A stretch of 64,000 bases of DNA from Paenalkalicoccus suaedae. Its GTDB lineage: Bacteria > Bacillota > Bacilli > Bacillales > Salisediminibacteriaceae. The stretch is from the NCBI RefSeq assembly GCF_006965545.2, contig NZ_CP041372.2, positions 744,001 to 808,000 on the forward strand, read 5' to 3'. The first letter of the stretch is position 1. Each line of letters begins with the position of its first letter. The translations under genes and the position numbers were made by a program. Below are positions 10,101 to 16,997 of the stretch, piece by piece. The notes below the pieces were generated by a model that was not told the origin of the DNA, made no database searches, and saw only the letters and a program-made list of their open reading frames with translations.

Positions 10101-10720
10101 GGATGCGTGTTCATCCGATCACAGGACGCAGAACAATGCATAGAGGTGTGGACTATGCAGCACCTACAGGTACACAATTACGATCAAACGTAAGTGGTCG
10201 CGTATCAGGTGCAAGTTATTTAGGCGGATATGGTAATACGGTTCAAGTTCAGTCCGGTATGTTCACTCACTTGTATGCTCACTTATCGCGAATACTCACG
10301 AACGTAGGTCGTCAAGTAAGCGCTGGTGATTTACTAGGTCTAATCGGTTCTACAGGACGTTCAACGGGACCTCATTTACATTATGAAGTGCGACGCGGAG
10401 GCATGGCCATCAATCCAATGCCGTTTGTTGGTAGAGGATTCGCAAAAGGTGGAACTGTTTCGCATGGTCAAACAGCTTGGGTTGGTGAACAAGGACCAGA
10501 GCTAGCACAATTGCCTGGCGGTACACGCATTCTAAATAACAAAGATAGCATGGGAGTCGGTGGCTCTTATACGATCGAAATAAACGATAATAGAACGATT
10601 AGAGTCGAAGGAAGCTCAGATGCATCATTATTAAAACGTTTACTCGATGAAGATCGCAACGAATTAGTTCGTCTCGTCGAGAAGATCATTCGTGAGAAAG
10701 ACAGATTAGCCTTCAGATAA
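7193..10720 (+). CDS. Tail tape measure protein with C-terminal M23 peptidase
   Basis: A 1175-residue protein starting at GTG 7193 with GAGGAGGGGAGGG upstream. The N-terminal third is a TP901-type tape-measure core (SEFEDQMANISTLL, QTGVSTELLADGLYQVVSAF). The middle holds several hydrophobic helices, about residues 520-660. Near residues 960-1080 lies an M23-type endopeptidase domain, with Zn-ligand segments MHRGVDYAAP and GPHLHYEV. Gly-rich linkers with PAIVGDGGGPELMVMP and TAWVGEQGPELAQLPGG flank it. It sets tail length and would locally cut the cell-wall peptide bridges during injection. It is the longest gene of the prophage and shows no sign of decay. Confidence 0.95.
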   Translation: MSQKAYEIAFKLGAQMDPSMQKVMGDTQKNMKGLEKGMEGAQKKSGLLRRSFGNLSGAAKLAGGLIVTYLGARTFKAVIGAASEFEDQMANISTLLTGDVSASMQSMNEDIKRIAKQTGVSTELLADGLYQVVSAFGEAKDNAEVLEIATKAASAGNAEVADSVNLLSAVTKGYGDTSAEAVQKASDLAFATVRLGQTSFPELASSMGKVIPLAATLGAEQEELFGAMATLTGVTGNTAEVTTQLRSTLQGFLQPSGAMGDALKSLGYENGQVALQSEGLQGILESLRKEVGNDEIAFSNLFGSVEAKNAVLALTGSQAENFTEKTKEMANAVGATEEAFEKKQKTAKAAWARIQQYINVAAINIGDKFLPIIAEGLTWTMDLFDKVWPKVSEFANQFAEPLKGLGKVVQGIFQYMSGNSYDGFISFVESGFSPGIIKMVDNFAKSVGEIASNVKDAISIGKGFIQNLFGDRKDGNASIISANLGPDTTKRLLDIAKNVREFGETVVTYFKSAFDTLWPILQMVFQNVQDGIAFLMPYIVSAIGPVVGFFKGILEQISTFWQENGAQIIQALVNIGGFLKDTFIFLLPFILGIVKAVWGNIQGVISGAVGVITGIIKLLASVFTGDMAGMWEALKQIFMSGVKLIWNMIQLTFYGRIIGGIRALAIGARTILSGMWTAIRTFFTNGVVNAVTSVGRFVVGVRNGFTRARTAVVDTMRRMYDAVKSRFDSMVTGARELPGRLGSGIRAMASKAVDGVKKLGNDMVNGLAAAINGVGEGVNWILGKIGVSFTIPSWVPPAYAKGTDYHPGGPAIVGDGGGPELMVMPNGRQMLSPSTDTLMNLPKGTQVLPYEKTTQLMKGIPAYAEGTGLINRAWDGVRNFAGRVKDVTTDVFSYISNPSKLLTNVLNDLGVALPSLNGAAGKLVPGAFSFIKNKAVEFLTSKIGDFGADGGSGGVGANTFANWRLTSPFGMRVHPITGRRTMHRGVDYAAPTGTQLRSNVSGRVSGASYLGGYGNTVQVQSGMFTHLYAHLSRILTNVGRQVSAGDLLGLIGSTGRSTGPHLHYEVRRGGMAINPMPFVGRGFAKGGTVSHGQTAWVGEQGPELAQLPGGTRILNNKDSMGVGGSYTIEINDNRTIRVEGSSDASLLKRLLDEDRNELVRLVEKIIREKDRLAFR

Positions 10721-10736
10721 GGAGGGAGTATAGTAG

Positions 10737-10943
10737 ATGAACACTTATGAAACAGTATCAGGGGATACATGGGATCTTATCGCTTATAAGGTTTTTAATA
10801 ATGAAAATAAGCTAGTTGATCTAATGAAAGCTAACCCAGATTATATTTCTACTGTCATATTTAGCGCTAACGTTACATTAACAATCCCGGAATTAACTGA
10901 AACACCTCGCTTAAATCTCCCTCCTTGGAAGCGAGGTCTGTAA
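10737..10943 (+). CDS. Tail protein X, LysM-like
   Basis: A 68-residue protein with a single LysM-like fold: YETVSGDTWDLIAYKVFNNE at the start and a final TLTIPEL strand. It matches the phage tail protein X family (P2 gpX), which lies near the baseplate hub. An ATG start at 10737 follows AAGGAGGGAG. The downstream late control D gene begins three bases after its stop, and the two usually act together at the hub. Confidence 0.9.
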   Translation: MNTYETVSGDTWDLIAYKVFNNENKLVDLMKANPDYISTVIFSANVTLTIPELTETPRLNLPPWKRGL

Positions 10944-10945
10944 CA

Positions 10946-11986
10946 ATGACTAAAGCGAGAAGAACAGAAGTAGAGGTGCATTATAACGGAATAAATGTAT
11001 CAAAAGACTTCGCAAAAGATCTGAAGAGCTTTTCATACGTTGACAATGCATCTGGTGAGTCTGACAGTATCAGTATCACTCTCCAAGATGAGAACGAAGT
11101 TTGGATGAATGAATGGTTTGCCAATAAGAGTGACCAGATAAGAGCAATAATTAATACAATGAACTGGAAAACACAAAATGATTCAGAAAGATTGTTGTGC
11201 GGGACATTTTTTATTGATATGCCTGAACTATCAGGATTTCCGAATGAAGTCACAATTAATGCTGCATCCGTCCCAGCTAACGAACAACTTATGTCTCGAC
11301 CACGAACACAAAAATGGAAAGGTATCGGTCTAAAGCGCATCGCAAATGATATTGCTTTCCGTAGTGGATTAAAGCTCGAATATTTAGCTAATAATCCGTG
11401 GTACGGTTCAAAGGAACAAAGTGGTGTGACTGATGCAGCGTTCTTATCTGAATTGTGTGAGTCTGAAGGACTTGCCATGAAGGTAACAAATAGAAAAATC
11501 ATCATATTTAAAGAAAGTGATTTTGAAAAAGAAAAACCTGTAGATAGTTACCATCGTAAAGCCGGAAGAGTATTGAGCTATAATTTCAATTCAGATTATA
11601 GCAAAGGTTATGCAGGCGTAAAGCTGTCTTATTTTGATGTGAAACTGAAAAGGAAAATTGAATTTCTATATACAGTTCGCGACATTTCTAATACAAATGA
11701 AGAAGAAGAAGCAAACAAAAATAAAATTTATCTCCTTAACACAAAAGTCCATACAGGCGAAGAAGCAAGAAGAGCTGCACAAAATAAACTTAGAAATCTC
11801 AACAAGAGAGAAACACAAGTAGATTTAACCTTATTAGGCAATGTGAATTTAGTTGGAGGCAGCACACTACAATTAGATGGTTTCGGTAAATTTAGTGGTA
11901 AATACTTTATTGAGCAAGCACGGCATGATATTGGTTCTGGTGGATATACAACTCAAGTAAGAGCACGAAAGGTCTTAGGAGGTTAA
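10946..11986 (+). CDS. Baseplate hub protein, phage late control D family
   Basis: A 346-residue protein of the gpD/gp27-like hub family. I chose ATG 10946 (MTKARRTEVE) rather than an in-frame TTG at 10925, because the former has GCGAGGT at correct spacing and avoids overlap with gene X. Features include an N-terminal beta region (VHYNGINVSKDFAKDLKSFS), a middle segment with IANDIAFRSGLKLEYL, and a C-terminal LLGNVNLVGGSTLQLDGFG. The protein forms the trimeric hub connecting the tail tube with the spike. Confidence 0.9.
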   Translation: MTKARRTEVEVHYNGINVSKDFAKDLKSFSYVDNASGESDSISITLQDENEVWMNEWFANKSDQIRAIINTMNWKTQNDSERLLCGTFFIDMPELSGFPNEVTINAASVPANEQLMSRPRTQKWKGIGLKRIANDIAFRSGLKLEYLANNPWYGSKEQSGVTDAAFLSELCESEGLAMKVTNRKIIIFKESDFEKEKPVDSYHRKAGRVLSYNFNSDYSKGYAGVKLSYFDVKLKRKIEFLYTVRDISNTNEEEEANKNKIYLLNTKVHTGEEARRAAQNKLRNLNKRETQVDLTLLGNVNLVGGSTLQLDGFGKFSGKYFIEQARHDIGSGGYTTQVRARKVLGG

Positions 11987-11988
11987 CG

Positions 11989-12207
11989 ATGGATGCAATG
12001 TCTGTAGCTTTAAATATTGCGAAAGTAGGCAGAGTAAGCAGTATATCAGGAAGAAATGTAAGTGTAGTCTTTGAAGATCGAGACAACTTAGTGACCGATC
12101 CTTTGCCAATGTTAAATAATTTAGATCCACCTCCTGTAGGATCGTCTGTTTTGTGTATTTTTTTAGGGTCGGCATTAGATGAAGGTTTTTGCCTAGGCAC
12201 TTATTAG
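11989..12207 (+). CDS. Small baseplate spike-like protein
   Basis: A 72-residue protein beginning two bases after the hub gene. It carries an OB-fold-like beta pattern (GRVSSISGRNVSVVFEDRDN, then PPPVGSSVLCIFLGSALDEG) like the short gpV-type baseplate puncturing proteins of Bacillus myophages. It lacks the long beta-helix and terminal HxH iron site of P2 gpV, so it may be a reduced spike or its N-terminal domain alone. The role is inferred from fold pattern and position between D and U. Confidence 0.7.
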   Translation: MDAMSVALNIAKVGRVSSISGRNVSVVFEDRDNLVTDPLPMLNNLDPPPVGSSVLCIFLGSALDEGFCLGTY

Positions 12208-12222
12208 AAAGAGGGTGATCTA

Positions 12223-12660
12223 ATGATTGGATCATTTGGAGAAATAGTTTTTGAAGTTAATGATAAACGCGTCCATACCTTTAATCAGTTGACAAGAGAT
12301 TCAACTGGCAGGTCTACAGATCATGAAGTGCTAGGGCAAAAGCCAGTTACACAGTGGAATGGCCCTGGACTAGATACAGTAAGCTTTACCATAAAGCTAC
12401 ACGGAGCTCATGGAGTGAAGCCACGCGAAGAAATGGAACAGTGGTTGATTAAAGAACGAGACGGAGATGCTGAATTTTTATTTATTGGTGGAAAGGGTTT
12501 AGGAGTAAGTAGATGGATGATCACTCGTGTTAGTCAAGCTTGGAACATTGTGATGAATCGTGGCGAGCTATTAAGCGCTAATGTATCAATTGAGCTAAAA
12601 GAATACACAGCAGTGATTAGAAACAGCAGACGGCGGTGGTTAGATGATAGATTACGATAA
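12223..12660 (+). CDS. Tail protein U
   Basis: A 145-residue protein of the P2 gpU family. It starts with MIGSFGEIVFEV and contains the conserved TRDSTGRSTDHEVLGQKP and PGLDTVSFTIKLHGAHG segments; the gene ends in a run of Arg residues. A GAGGGTGATCT ribosome site precedes ATG 12223. It acts in tail assembly. The 3' end overlaps the gp25-like gene by 17 bases, an unusual but clear coupling. Confidence 0.9.
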   Translation: MIGSFGEIVFEVNDKRVHTFNQLTRDSTGRSTDHEVLGQKPVTQWNGPGLDTVSFTIKLHGAHGVKPREEMEQWLIKERDGDAEFLFIGGKGLGVSRWMITRVSQAWNIVMNRGELLSANVSIELKEYTAVIRNSRRRWLDDRLR

Positions 12661-12955
12661 CGTTACTATTGAAGTTAACTTTGGAGCCAACGGCTCTGAT
12701 GAAGTAATTCAAAATCTGCATATGCTGTTTACTACACCAATTGGTACTGTCCCTTTAGATCGAGAATTCGGCATTGATACTTCTTTTTTAGATCAGCCTA
12801 TTAACGTTGCTCAAGCTTTGTTAAGAGCTGAATATGCAAATAAAACAGAAATATATGAACCTCGAGCTTTTGTCACAGAGGTACAATTTGAAAGTGATAT
12901 TAAGGGAAATCTAATCCCAAAGGTGGTGATTGACGTTGACCTTGAAGCTGACTGA
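12644..12955 (+). CDS. Baseplate wedge protein, gp25/gpW-like
   Basis: A 103-residue protein with the gp25 signature: TTPIGTVPLDREFGID in the middle, followed by the AQALLRAEYANKTEIYEPR helix and a final beta hairpin. This lysozyme-like fold forms the baseplate wedge core. It overlaps tail protein U by 17 bases and overlaps baseplate J by 26 bases. The dense overlap argues for one translationally coupled baseplate unit. Confidence 0.93.
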   Translation: MIDYDNVTIEVNFGANGSDEVIQNLHMLFTTPIGTVPLDREFGIDTSFLDQPINVAQALLRAEYANKTEIYEPRAFVTEVQFESDIKGNLIPKVVIDVDLEAD

Positions 12956-14075
12956 TTTACCAGAGGTTAGTTTTGCTGAAGTAGATGCAGAACAAATACT
13001 AGCTGATATCGTAGCTGAATATGAGAATGCTTATTTTGAGCAAACCGGAACACGAAAACGACTTTATCCAGGCGATCCTATTCGGATTTTTTTATATACT
13101 CGCGCATTAAGAGAAATTCAGTTACGTACGGTAATCGACGATACAGGCAAACAAAATTTATTAAAGTACGCACGAGGCGAAAACCTTGTTAATTTAGGAG
13201 CCTTTACGAAAACAGAGCCAGCAGAGCCAACAGCAGCTAGTACAGTGATGTATTTAGAATTAAGTGAGGCACAACCATTTGATATTGTTATTCCAGCCGG
13301 TACACGAGTCAGTCCCGGCGAGGACCTACAGTTTAGCAATCGAGAGAATTTAAGTGTTCCTGCCGGACAAACATCACTAACCTATCTGGTTTACTGTGAA
13401 GAGCTAGGGGAAGTGGGAAATGGATTTTTAGCCGGGCAAATTAATCAGTTAAGCGATCCTTTGCCTTATGTTGCGACAGTTGAAAATATCGACGAGAGTA
13501 AGGGTGGTTTCATCGAATCTGAAGATAGTTACAGGGAACGAATCCACGAAGCACCAGAAGGATTTTCCGTAGCTGGACCTTCAGGAGCTTATGAACATCT
13601 AGCAAAGAAGTTTATGCCATCTATTTTACATGTAAAAGCCGTATCGCCTTCACCCGGAGTAGTAGATATGCGATTTATTTTACAATCTGGAGAAATTCCT
13701 ACTGAATCTGTTATTAATGAGGTGTCGAATCATTTAAATGAGCGAGATCGACGACCTCTTACAGATCAATTCTCAGCAGCAGCGCCTGAGCTAATCGAGT
13801 ACGATGTTGATGTTACGTATTATCTTAGATCTACAGACATTGAATCATTGGTTAAAACGAGAGAAAATGTGGATAACTCTGTGGATGAATTTATCACTTG
13901 GCAAAGAAGTCGTATAGGTAGGGACGTCAATCCTTCTGAATTAATCGCGAAAATGGTTCGTTCAGGAGCAAAAAGGGTTGAGGTCAGATTACCTGAACAT
14001 ATTGAAATTGATAATCTCTCTTTAGCAGTTGTTAATGTAAAAACTGTAGAGTACGGAGGGATTGAAGATGACTAA
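12930..14075 (+). CDS. Baseplate J protein
   Basis: A 381-residue baseplate J (gp6-like) protein. Diagnostic parts are the N-terminal KRLYPGDPIRIFLYTRALRE, the LVNLGAFTK region, the PAGTRVSPG beta segment and GFIESEDSYRERIHEAPEGF in the centre. A C-terminal half of alternating strands and helices follows. The first possible start is TTG 12930, with TTG 12936 as an alternative better spaced from AAGGTGG. Family knowledge: it is the main wedge protein linking hub and fibres. Confidence 0.94.
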   Translation: MTLTLKLTDLPEVSFAEVDAEQILADIVAEYENAYFEQTGTRKRLYPGDPIRIFLYTRALREIQLRTVIDDTGKQNLLKYARGENLVNLGAFTKTEPAEPTAASTVMYLELSEAQPFDIVIPAGTRVSPGEDLQFSNRENLSVPAGQTSLTYLVYCEELGEVGNGFLAGQINQLSDPLPYVATVENIDESKGGFIESEDSYRERIHEAPEGFSVAGPSGAYEHLAKKFMPSILHVKAVSPSPGVVDMRFILQSGEIPTESVINEVSNHLNERDRRPLTDQFSAAAPELIEYDVDVTYYLRSTDIESLVKTRENVDNSVDEFITWQRSRIGRDVNPSELIAKMVRSGAKRVEVRLPEHIEIDNLSLAVVNVKTVEYGGIEDD

Positions 14076-14628
14076 AACATTAAGCACAGTCACTACATTA
14101 GAGCTTTTACCAGAAAACCTCCGAGAAGACCAAGATATAATAGCTGCAAGTAAGTCTTTAGATAAGAGAGATCAATTAATTCTAAATTTTGTAACTAACC
14201 TAAATATATTGCCACGTGTAGATGAGCTCTCTGATGAGTTACTTGACCACGTGGCATATTTTTTTCATGTAGATTTTTATGACCAGTCATTTGAGCGAGA
14301 AGTAAAAATTGAGTTGATTAATGAATCGATTTACCTGCACCGTATTAAAGGCACACCTCGTGCAGTCGAGTTATTAGTTGAAAAATTATTCGGCCAAGGC
14401 ATCGTTGAAGAGTGGTATGAATACGGAGGAGAGCCATATACGTTCCGAGTGATCACAAATAATCCTGAAGTCACTCAAGAGAGGGCTGCTGAATTTGTAC
14501 GAGCTGTAAATACAGTTAAAAACGCAAGGTCGCACTTAGATAGCGTGATCCTTCAGCAACGCGAGGAAATGGATCTTTTATTTGCAGCAGTTGTACATGA
14601 AGGTTCAAAAGAAACTTATAGTCAGTGA
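14068..14628 (+). CDS. Tail protein I (baseplate)
   Basis: A 186-residue member of the tail protein I family. I chose ATG 14068 because GGAGGG lies seven bases upstream and it gives an eight-base overlap with gene J. The segments ELSDELLDHVAYFFHVDFYD and YLHRIKGTPRAVELLVEKLF are typical and include the family hallmark Arg-Ile-Lys-Gly-Thr. It links the baseplate wedge to the tail fibre encoded next. Confidence 0.93.
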   Translation: MTKTLSTVTTLELLPENLREDQDIIAASKSLDKRDQLILNFVTNLNILPRVDELSDELLDHVAYFFHVDFYDQSFEREVKIELINESIYLHRIKGTPRAVELLVEKLFGQGIVEEWYEYGGEPYTFRVITNNPEVTQERAAEFVRAVNTVKNARSHLDSVILQQREEMDLLFAAVVHEGSKETYSQ

Positions 14629-14638
14629 GGTGATATGA

Positions 14639-15799
14639 ATGGGCGCATTTGGTAAGTTAACGCTAACTAATCGTGGGCGTAATCTGCAATCAAAAGCACA
14701 AACGGGCGTAGAACTTAACTACACAAGAATTAAAATAGGTAATGGTAATTTAGGCTCCTCATCTATTTTAAATTTGAATGATCTAATCAGTGTAGTGAGA
14801 AGTCTTGATATATCAAAACTTGCAGTCCAGACAGGTGGTAGAGCAGTAGTTGGAACTACTCTGACTAACCAAGAAATCACAACAGGTTTTTATTTTAGGG
14901 AGCTAGGTGTTTTTGCACAAGATCCTGACTTAGGCGAGATCCTATACTGTTATGGAAACGCTGGGGCACTGGCCGAGTATATACCTCCGACGGGAGAAGA
15001 TATCGTAGAAAAGGCAATTGATATTGTCACAATCGTTGGTAATGCTCAAAACGTCACTGCTCAGATTGATAACTCCTTAATATTCGAAACGCCTAGTGGA
15101 GCTCAAGAAAAAGCAACTGCTGCTTTAGAAAGTGCAAAACAGTATGCTGATGATGGTTTAGAAGACAAGGCTGATTTAGAACATCAACATGAAATCTCGG
15201 AGGTCACAGGCCTACAAACAGCGCTTAATAGCAAACTAGAATCAGTGACATGGACACAGGTGCAAGATAAGCCTACAACATTCTCTCCTTCCGAACATGG
15301 CCATGAGATTAACGAAGTGGATGGGTTATCGCAAGCTTTGGAAGATGCAGAGCAAAACGCCAAGGATTATGCAGATGAGGAGTTTGAAACGAAGACGGAC
15401 GCTATTGCGCATAAGGAAGAATTTACGCAACACGAAGGTAAGACTGTCACCGAAGCGCATGAACCTCTATTTGGCGCATACCGAGAAGAAATATCCACCG
15501 TATCAGGCACTGGAACAGTTACACTAAACGCTGATAACTCCCCTGCATATCGTTTAACGATGGCAGGCACAACAACACTCAATCTATCTACTACAAGTAG
15601 CGAGGTTGTCTCCCTATCCGTGTTTTTAGAGCAAGGGGGCACAGCCCATCCTATTACGTTTAGTTCTGCAATCAAATGGCGTGGTGGTGAGATCCCTGAT
15701 GTGTCCGAGCCTAACTTTACGTATGCGCTAACGTTTATCACATACAACGGAGGCACAACGTGGCTAGGCTTCTTAGCAGGTGATTTCGATGTTAGCTGA
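14639..15799 (+). CDS. Tail fibre protein
   Basis: A 386-residue fibre. The first 150 residues are a gpH/DUF3751-like attachment domain (GAFGKLTLTNRGRNLQSKAQ, then TGFYFRELGVFAQDP). The shaft follows, with short repeats ending in Leu/Ala heptads and HQHEISEV and HGHEINEV motifs; such HxH sites in fibre shafts can bind iron. The C-terminal 110 residues are a beta-rich tip with SGTGTVTLNADNSPAYRLTM. The tip would bind the host surface. The 3' end overlaps the next gene slightly. Confidence 0.88.
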   Translation: MGAFGKLTLTNRGRNLQSKAQTGVELNYTRIKIGNGNLGSSSILNLNDLISVVRSLDISKLAVQTGGRAVVGTTLTNQEITTGFYFRELGVFAQDPDLGEILYCYGNAGALAEYIPPTGEDIVEKAIDIVTIVGNAQNVTAQIDNSLIFETPSGAQEKATAALESAKQYADDGLEDKADLEHQHEISEVTGLQTALNSKLESVTWTQVQDKPTTFSPSEHGHEINEVDGLSQALEDAEQNAKDYADEEFETKTDAIAHKEEFTQHEGKTVTEAHEPLFGAYREEISTVSGTGTVTLNADNSPAYRLTMAGTTTLNLSTTSSEVVSLSVFLEQGGTAHPITFSSAIKWRGGEIPDVSEPNFTYALTFITYNGGTTWLGFLAGDFDVS

Positions 15800-16274
15800 T
15801 AAATTGCGCTATGCAGGTGGAGGGATACCAAGAGAGTTGTATCTTTATGAATTATTTAATAATAACGCTCCATTCATACAAGGATTCGCAGAAGGTGCAG
15901 GAAGTCTAAGTTTTCCACTGAACGGAAGAATGCTTATTAATGCGAGAAGATTAGATATTAGCGCAACTAGAACAGCAGTTACAGAAGTAGCATTTGACTT
16001 GTCTCCATATTCTAAAGCGTATATAGATTGGGAAAATCAAACTTCTGGTGGATTAAGAACGACTGGTTTTGTCATTATGAACCAGAGAGATGTTAACCCA
16101 AGAACAACTAATTTAGCAGAAGTTTTACAAACAGGAAACTTTGCTAGAAGAACGGATGAAATTGATATATCAAGTTTTAACGGTGAGTTTTTTATAGCTG
16201 TATATGCCAGAAACACATCAGGGACAGATATTTCTTACACTACTTCGGTATTTAATCTATGGCTAGAGAAATAG
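15789..16274 (+). CDS. Putative fibre-associated protein
   Basis: A 161-residue protein of unknown family, starting at ATG 15789 within the last codons of the fibre gene (AGCAGGTGA upstream). It is beta-rich, with SLSFPLNGRMLINARRLD, FDLSPYSKAYIDWENQTSG and a C-terminal DISYTTSVFNLWLEK, which suggests a jelly-roll-like receptor-binding or fibre-tip domain. There are no Cys residues and no transmembrane segment. The position directly after the fibre supports a host-recognition accessory; this is inference. Confidence 0.6.
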   Translation: MLADKLRYAGGGIPRELYLYELFNNNAPFIQGFAEGAGSLSFPLNGRMLINARRLDISATRTAVTEVAFDLSPYSKAYIDWENQTSGGLRTTGFVIMNQRDVNPRTTNLAEVLQTGNFARRTDEIDISSFNGEFFIAVYARNTSGTDISYTTSVFNLWLEK

Positions 16275-16286
16275 GAGGTGAGCGCC

Positions 16287-16616
16287 TTGTACGCACATAT
16301 TAAGAACGGTGAGATTGATCGATTCGCCAGTTTACCTAAAGTTTTACGGTTAGAGGACGGTCAGACGATCAGTGGATTTAACTTACTGCCACATGAAGTG
16401 CATAAATCCCACGGTTGGCTTCCTGTCGAGGAAGTCGTTGAGGAGTATGATACGGATACTCACTACGCAACGAATCCTCAAACGGAGGTACAAGAGAATA
16501 AGGTGGTACGTACGTGGGAAGTCGCGCAAATCCCTCAAGATGATCAAGAAGGAAACTATTCAGATTACCTAGTAGACATTGATTTTAGACTTTCAATGGT
16601 CGAGCTAGGACTATAA
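16287..16616 (+). CDS. Small phage tail-region protein
   Basis: A 109-residue protein. I chose TTG 16287 because GGAGGTGA precedes it at normal spacing, whereas the in-frame GTG 16278 lies inside that ribosome site. The sequence (MYAHIKNGEIDRFASLPKVL, then GFNLLPHEVHKSHGWLPVEE) matches a style of short proteins coded after fibres in Bacillus phages, but I do not know a function. It is acidic and soluble. It could be a fibre assembly factor. Confidence 0.6.
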   Translation: MYAHIKNGEIDRFASLPKVLRLEDGQTISGFNLLPHEVHKSHGWLPVEEVVEEYDTDTHYATNPQTEVQENKVVRTWEVAQIPQDDQEGNYSDYLVDIDFRLSMVELGL

Positions 16617-16626
16617 GGAGGTCACT

Positions 16627-16782
16627 ATGTCATTAACATATAGAGGCTGTAAATCAATGATAGATAGACGCTCATACGCATCAGTGGAGGACATGCAGCA
16701 GAAGCTAGACATCTTTTTGCTTAATAGTCGTATTAGCCAAGATGAGTACAACGAGCTGACAGAGTCGCTCAACAACGCATAA
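16627..16782 (+). CDS. XkdX-like small phage protein
   Basis: A 51-residue coding sequence with a perfect AAGGAGGT site before ATG 16627. It begins MSLTYRGCKSMIDRR and ends in the helix SRISQDEYNELTESL. The C-terminal Ser/Arg-Ile-Ser/Thr-x-Glu/Asp-Glu-Tyr pattern is common to XkdX-type proteins found at the end of tail modules. The role is unknown. Its stop lies within a perfect 8-bp stem-loop, so it closes the tail transcription unit. Confidence 0.8.
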   Translation: MSLTYRGCKSMIDRRSYASVEDMQQKLDIFLLNSRISQDEYNELTESLNNA

Positions 16783-16795
16783 GACGCCTTATGCG
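16776..16795 (+). terminator. Stem-loop at end of tail operon
   Basis: CGCATAAG at 16776-16783 pairs perfectly with CTTATGCG at 16788-16795 around an ACGC loop, overlapping the stop codon of the XkdX-like gene. There is no strong T-run after it, so it may be a weak terminator, an mRNA 3' end or a processing site rather than a full intrinsic terminator. Confidence 0.5.
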
Positions 16796-16848
16796 CAATA
16801 AAAATCCATGCAGGATAAAAGAACCATATTTGTAAAAATATATTTATA

Positions 16849-16877
16849 TTGCTTCATTTCCCAGCAGATGGTATGTT
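16849..16877 (+). promoter_or_regulatory. SigA-type promoter for structured RNA
   Basis: TTGCTT at 16849-16854 and TATGTT at 16872-16877 are separated by 17 bases. Transcription would start near 16884-16885, exactly at the 5' end of the folded element that follows. That coincidence supports a genuine RNA gene, though the -10 box is not perfect. Confidence 0.6.
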
Positions 16878-16884
16878 ATGTTGT

Positions 16885-16949
16885 GAGTAGGTAGGAAGGG
16901 GTAGCTCCCCATCCGTCACGCACCTGAGATGCGTGCCTACTCTTTTTTT
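16885..16949 (+). ncRNA. Candidate small RNA or leader: three-way junction with terminator
   Basis: A compact fold can be read directly. P1 pairs GAGTAGG (16885-16891) with CCTACTC (16936-16942). P2 is 16894-16914, with GGGG and CCCC closing a five-base loop plus GGA/TCC across one mismatch. P3 pairs CACGCA (16917-16922) with TGCGTG (16930-16935). Seven T residues follow P1, so P1 doubles as an intrinsic terminator stem. The downstream GTAGGC (16950-16955) can pair with GCCTAC (16935-16940), which would open P1. It could thus be an independent 65-nt RNA, or a conditional leader for the recombinase 43 bases later. I do not recognise the family. Confidence 0.65.
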
Positions 16950-16997
16950 GTAGGCTAGCATCTTAAAGCGAATTACCTTCTCAGGGGGAAATTGAAT

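Noticed and set aside
14639-16616. Invertible fibre segment or diversity-generating retroelement
   Set aside because: No reverse transcriptase, no template repeat and no inverted repeats could be seen by eye around the fibre genes.
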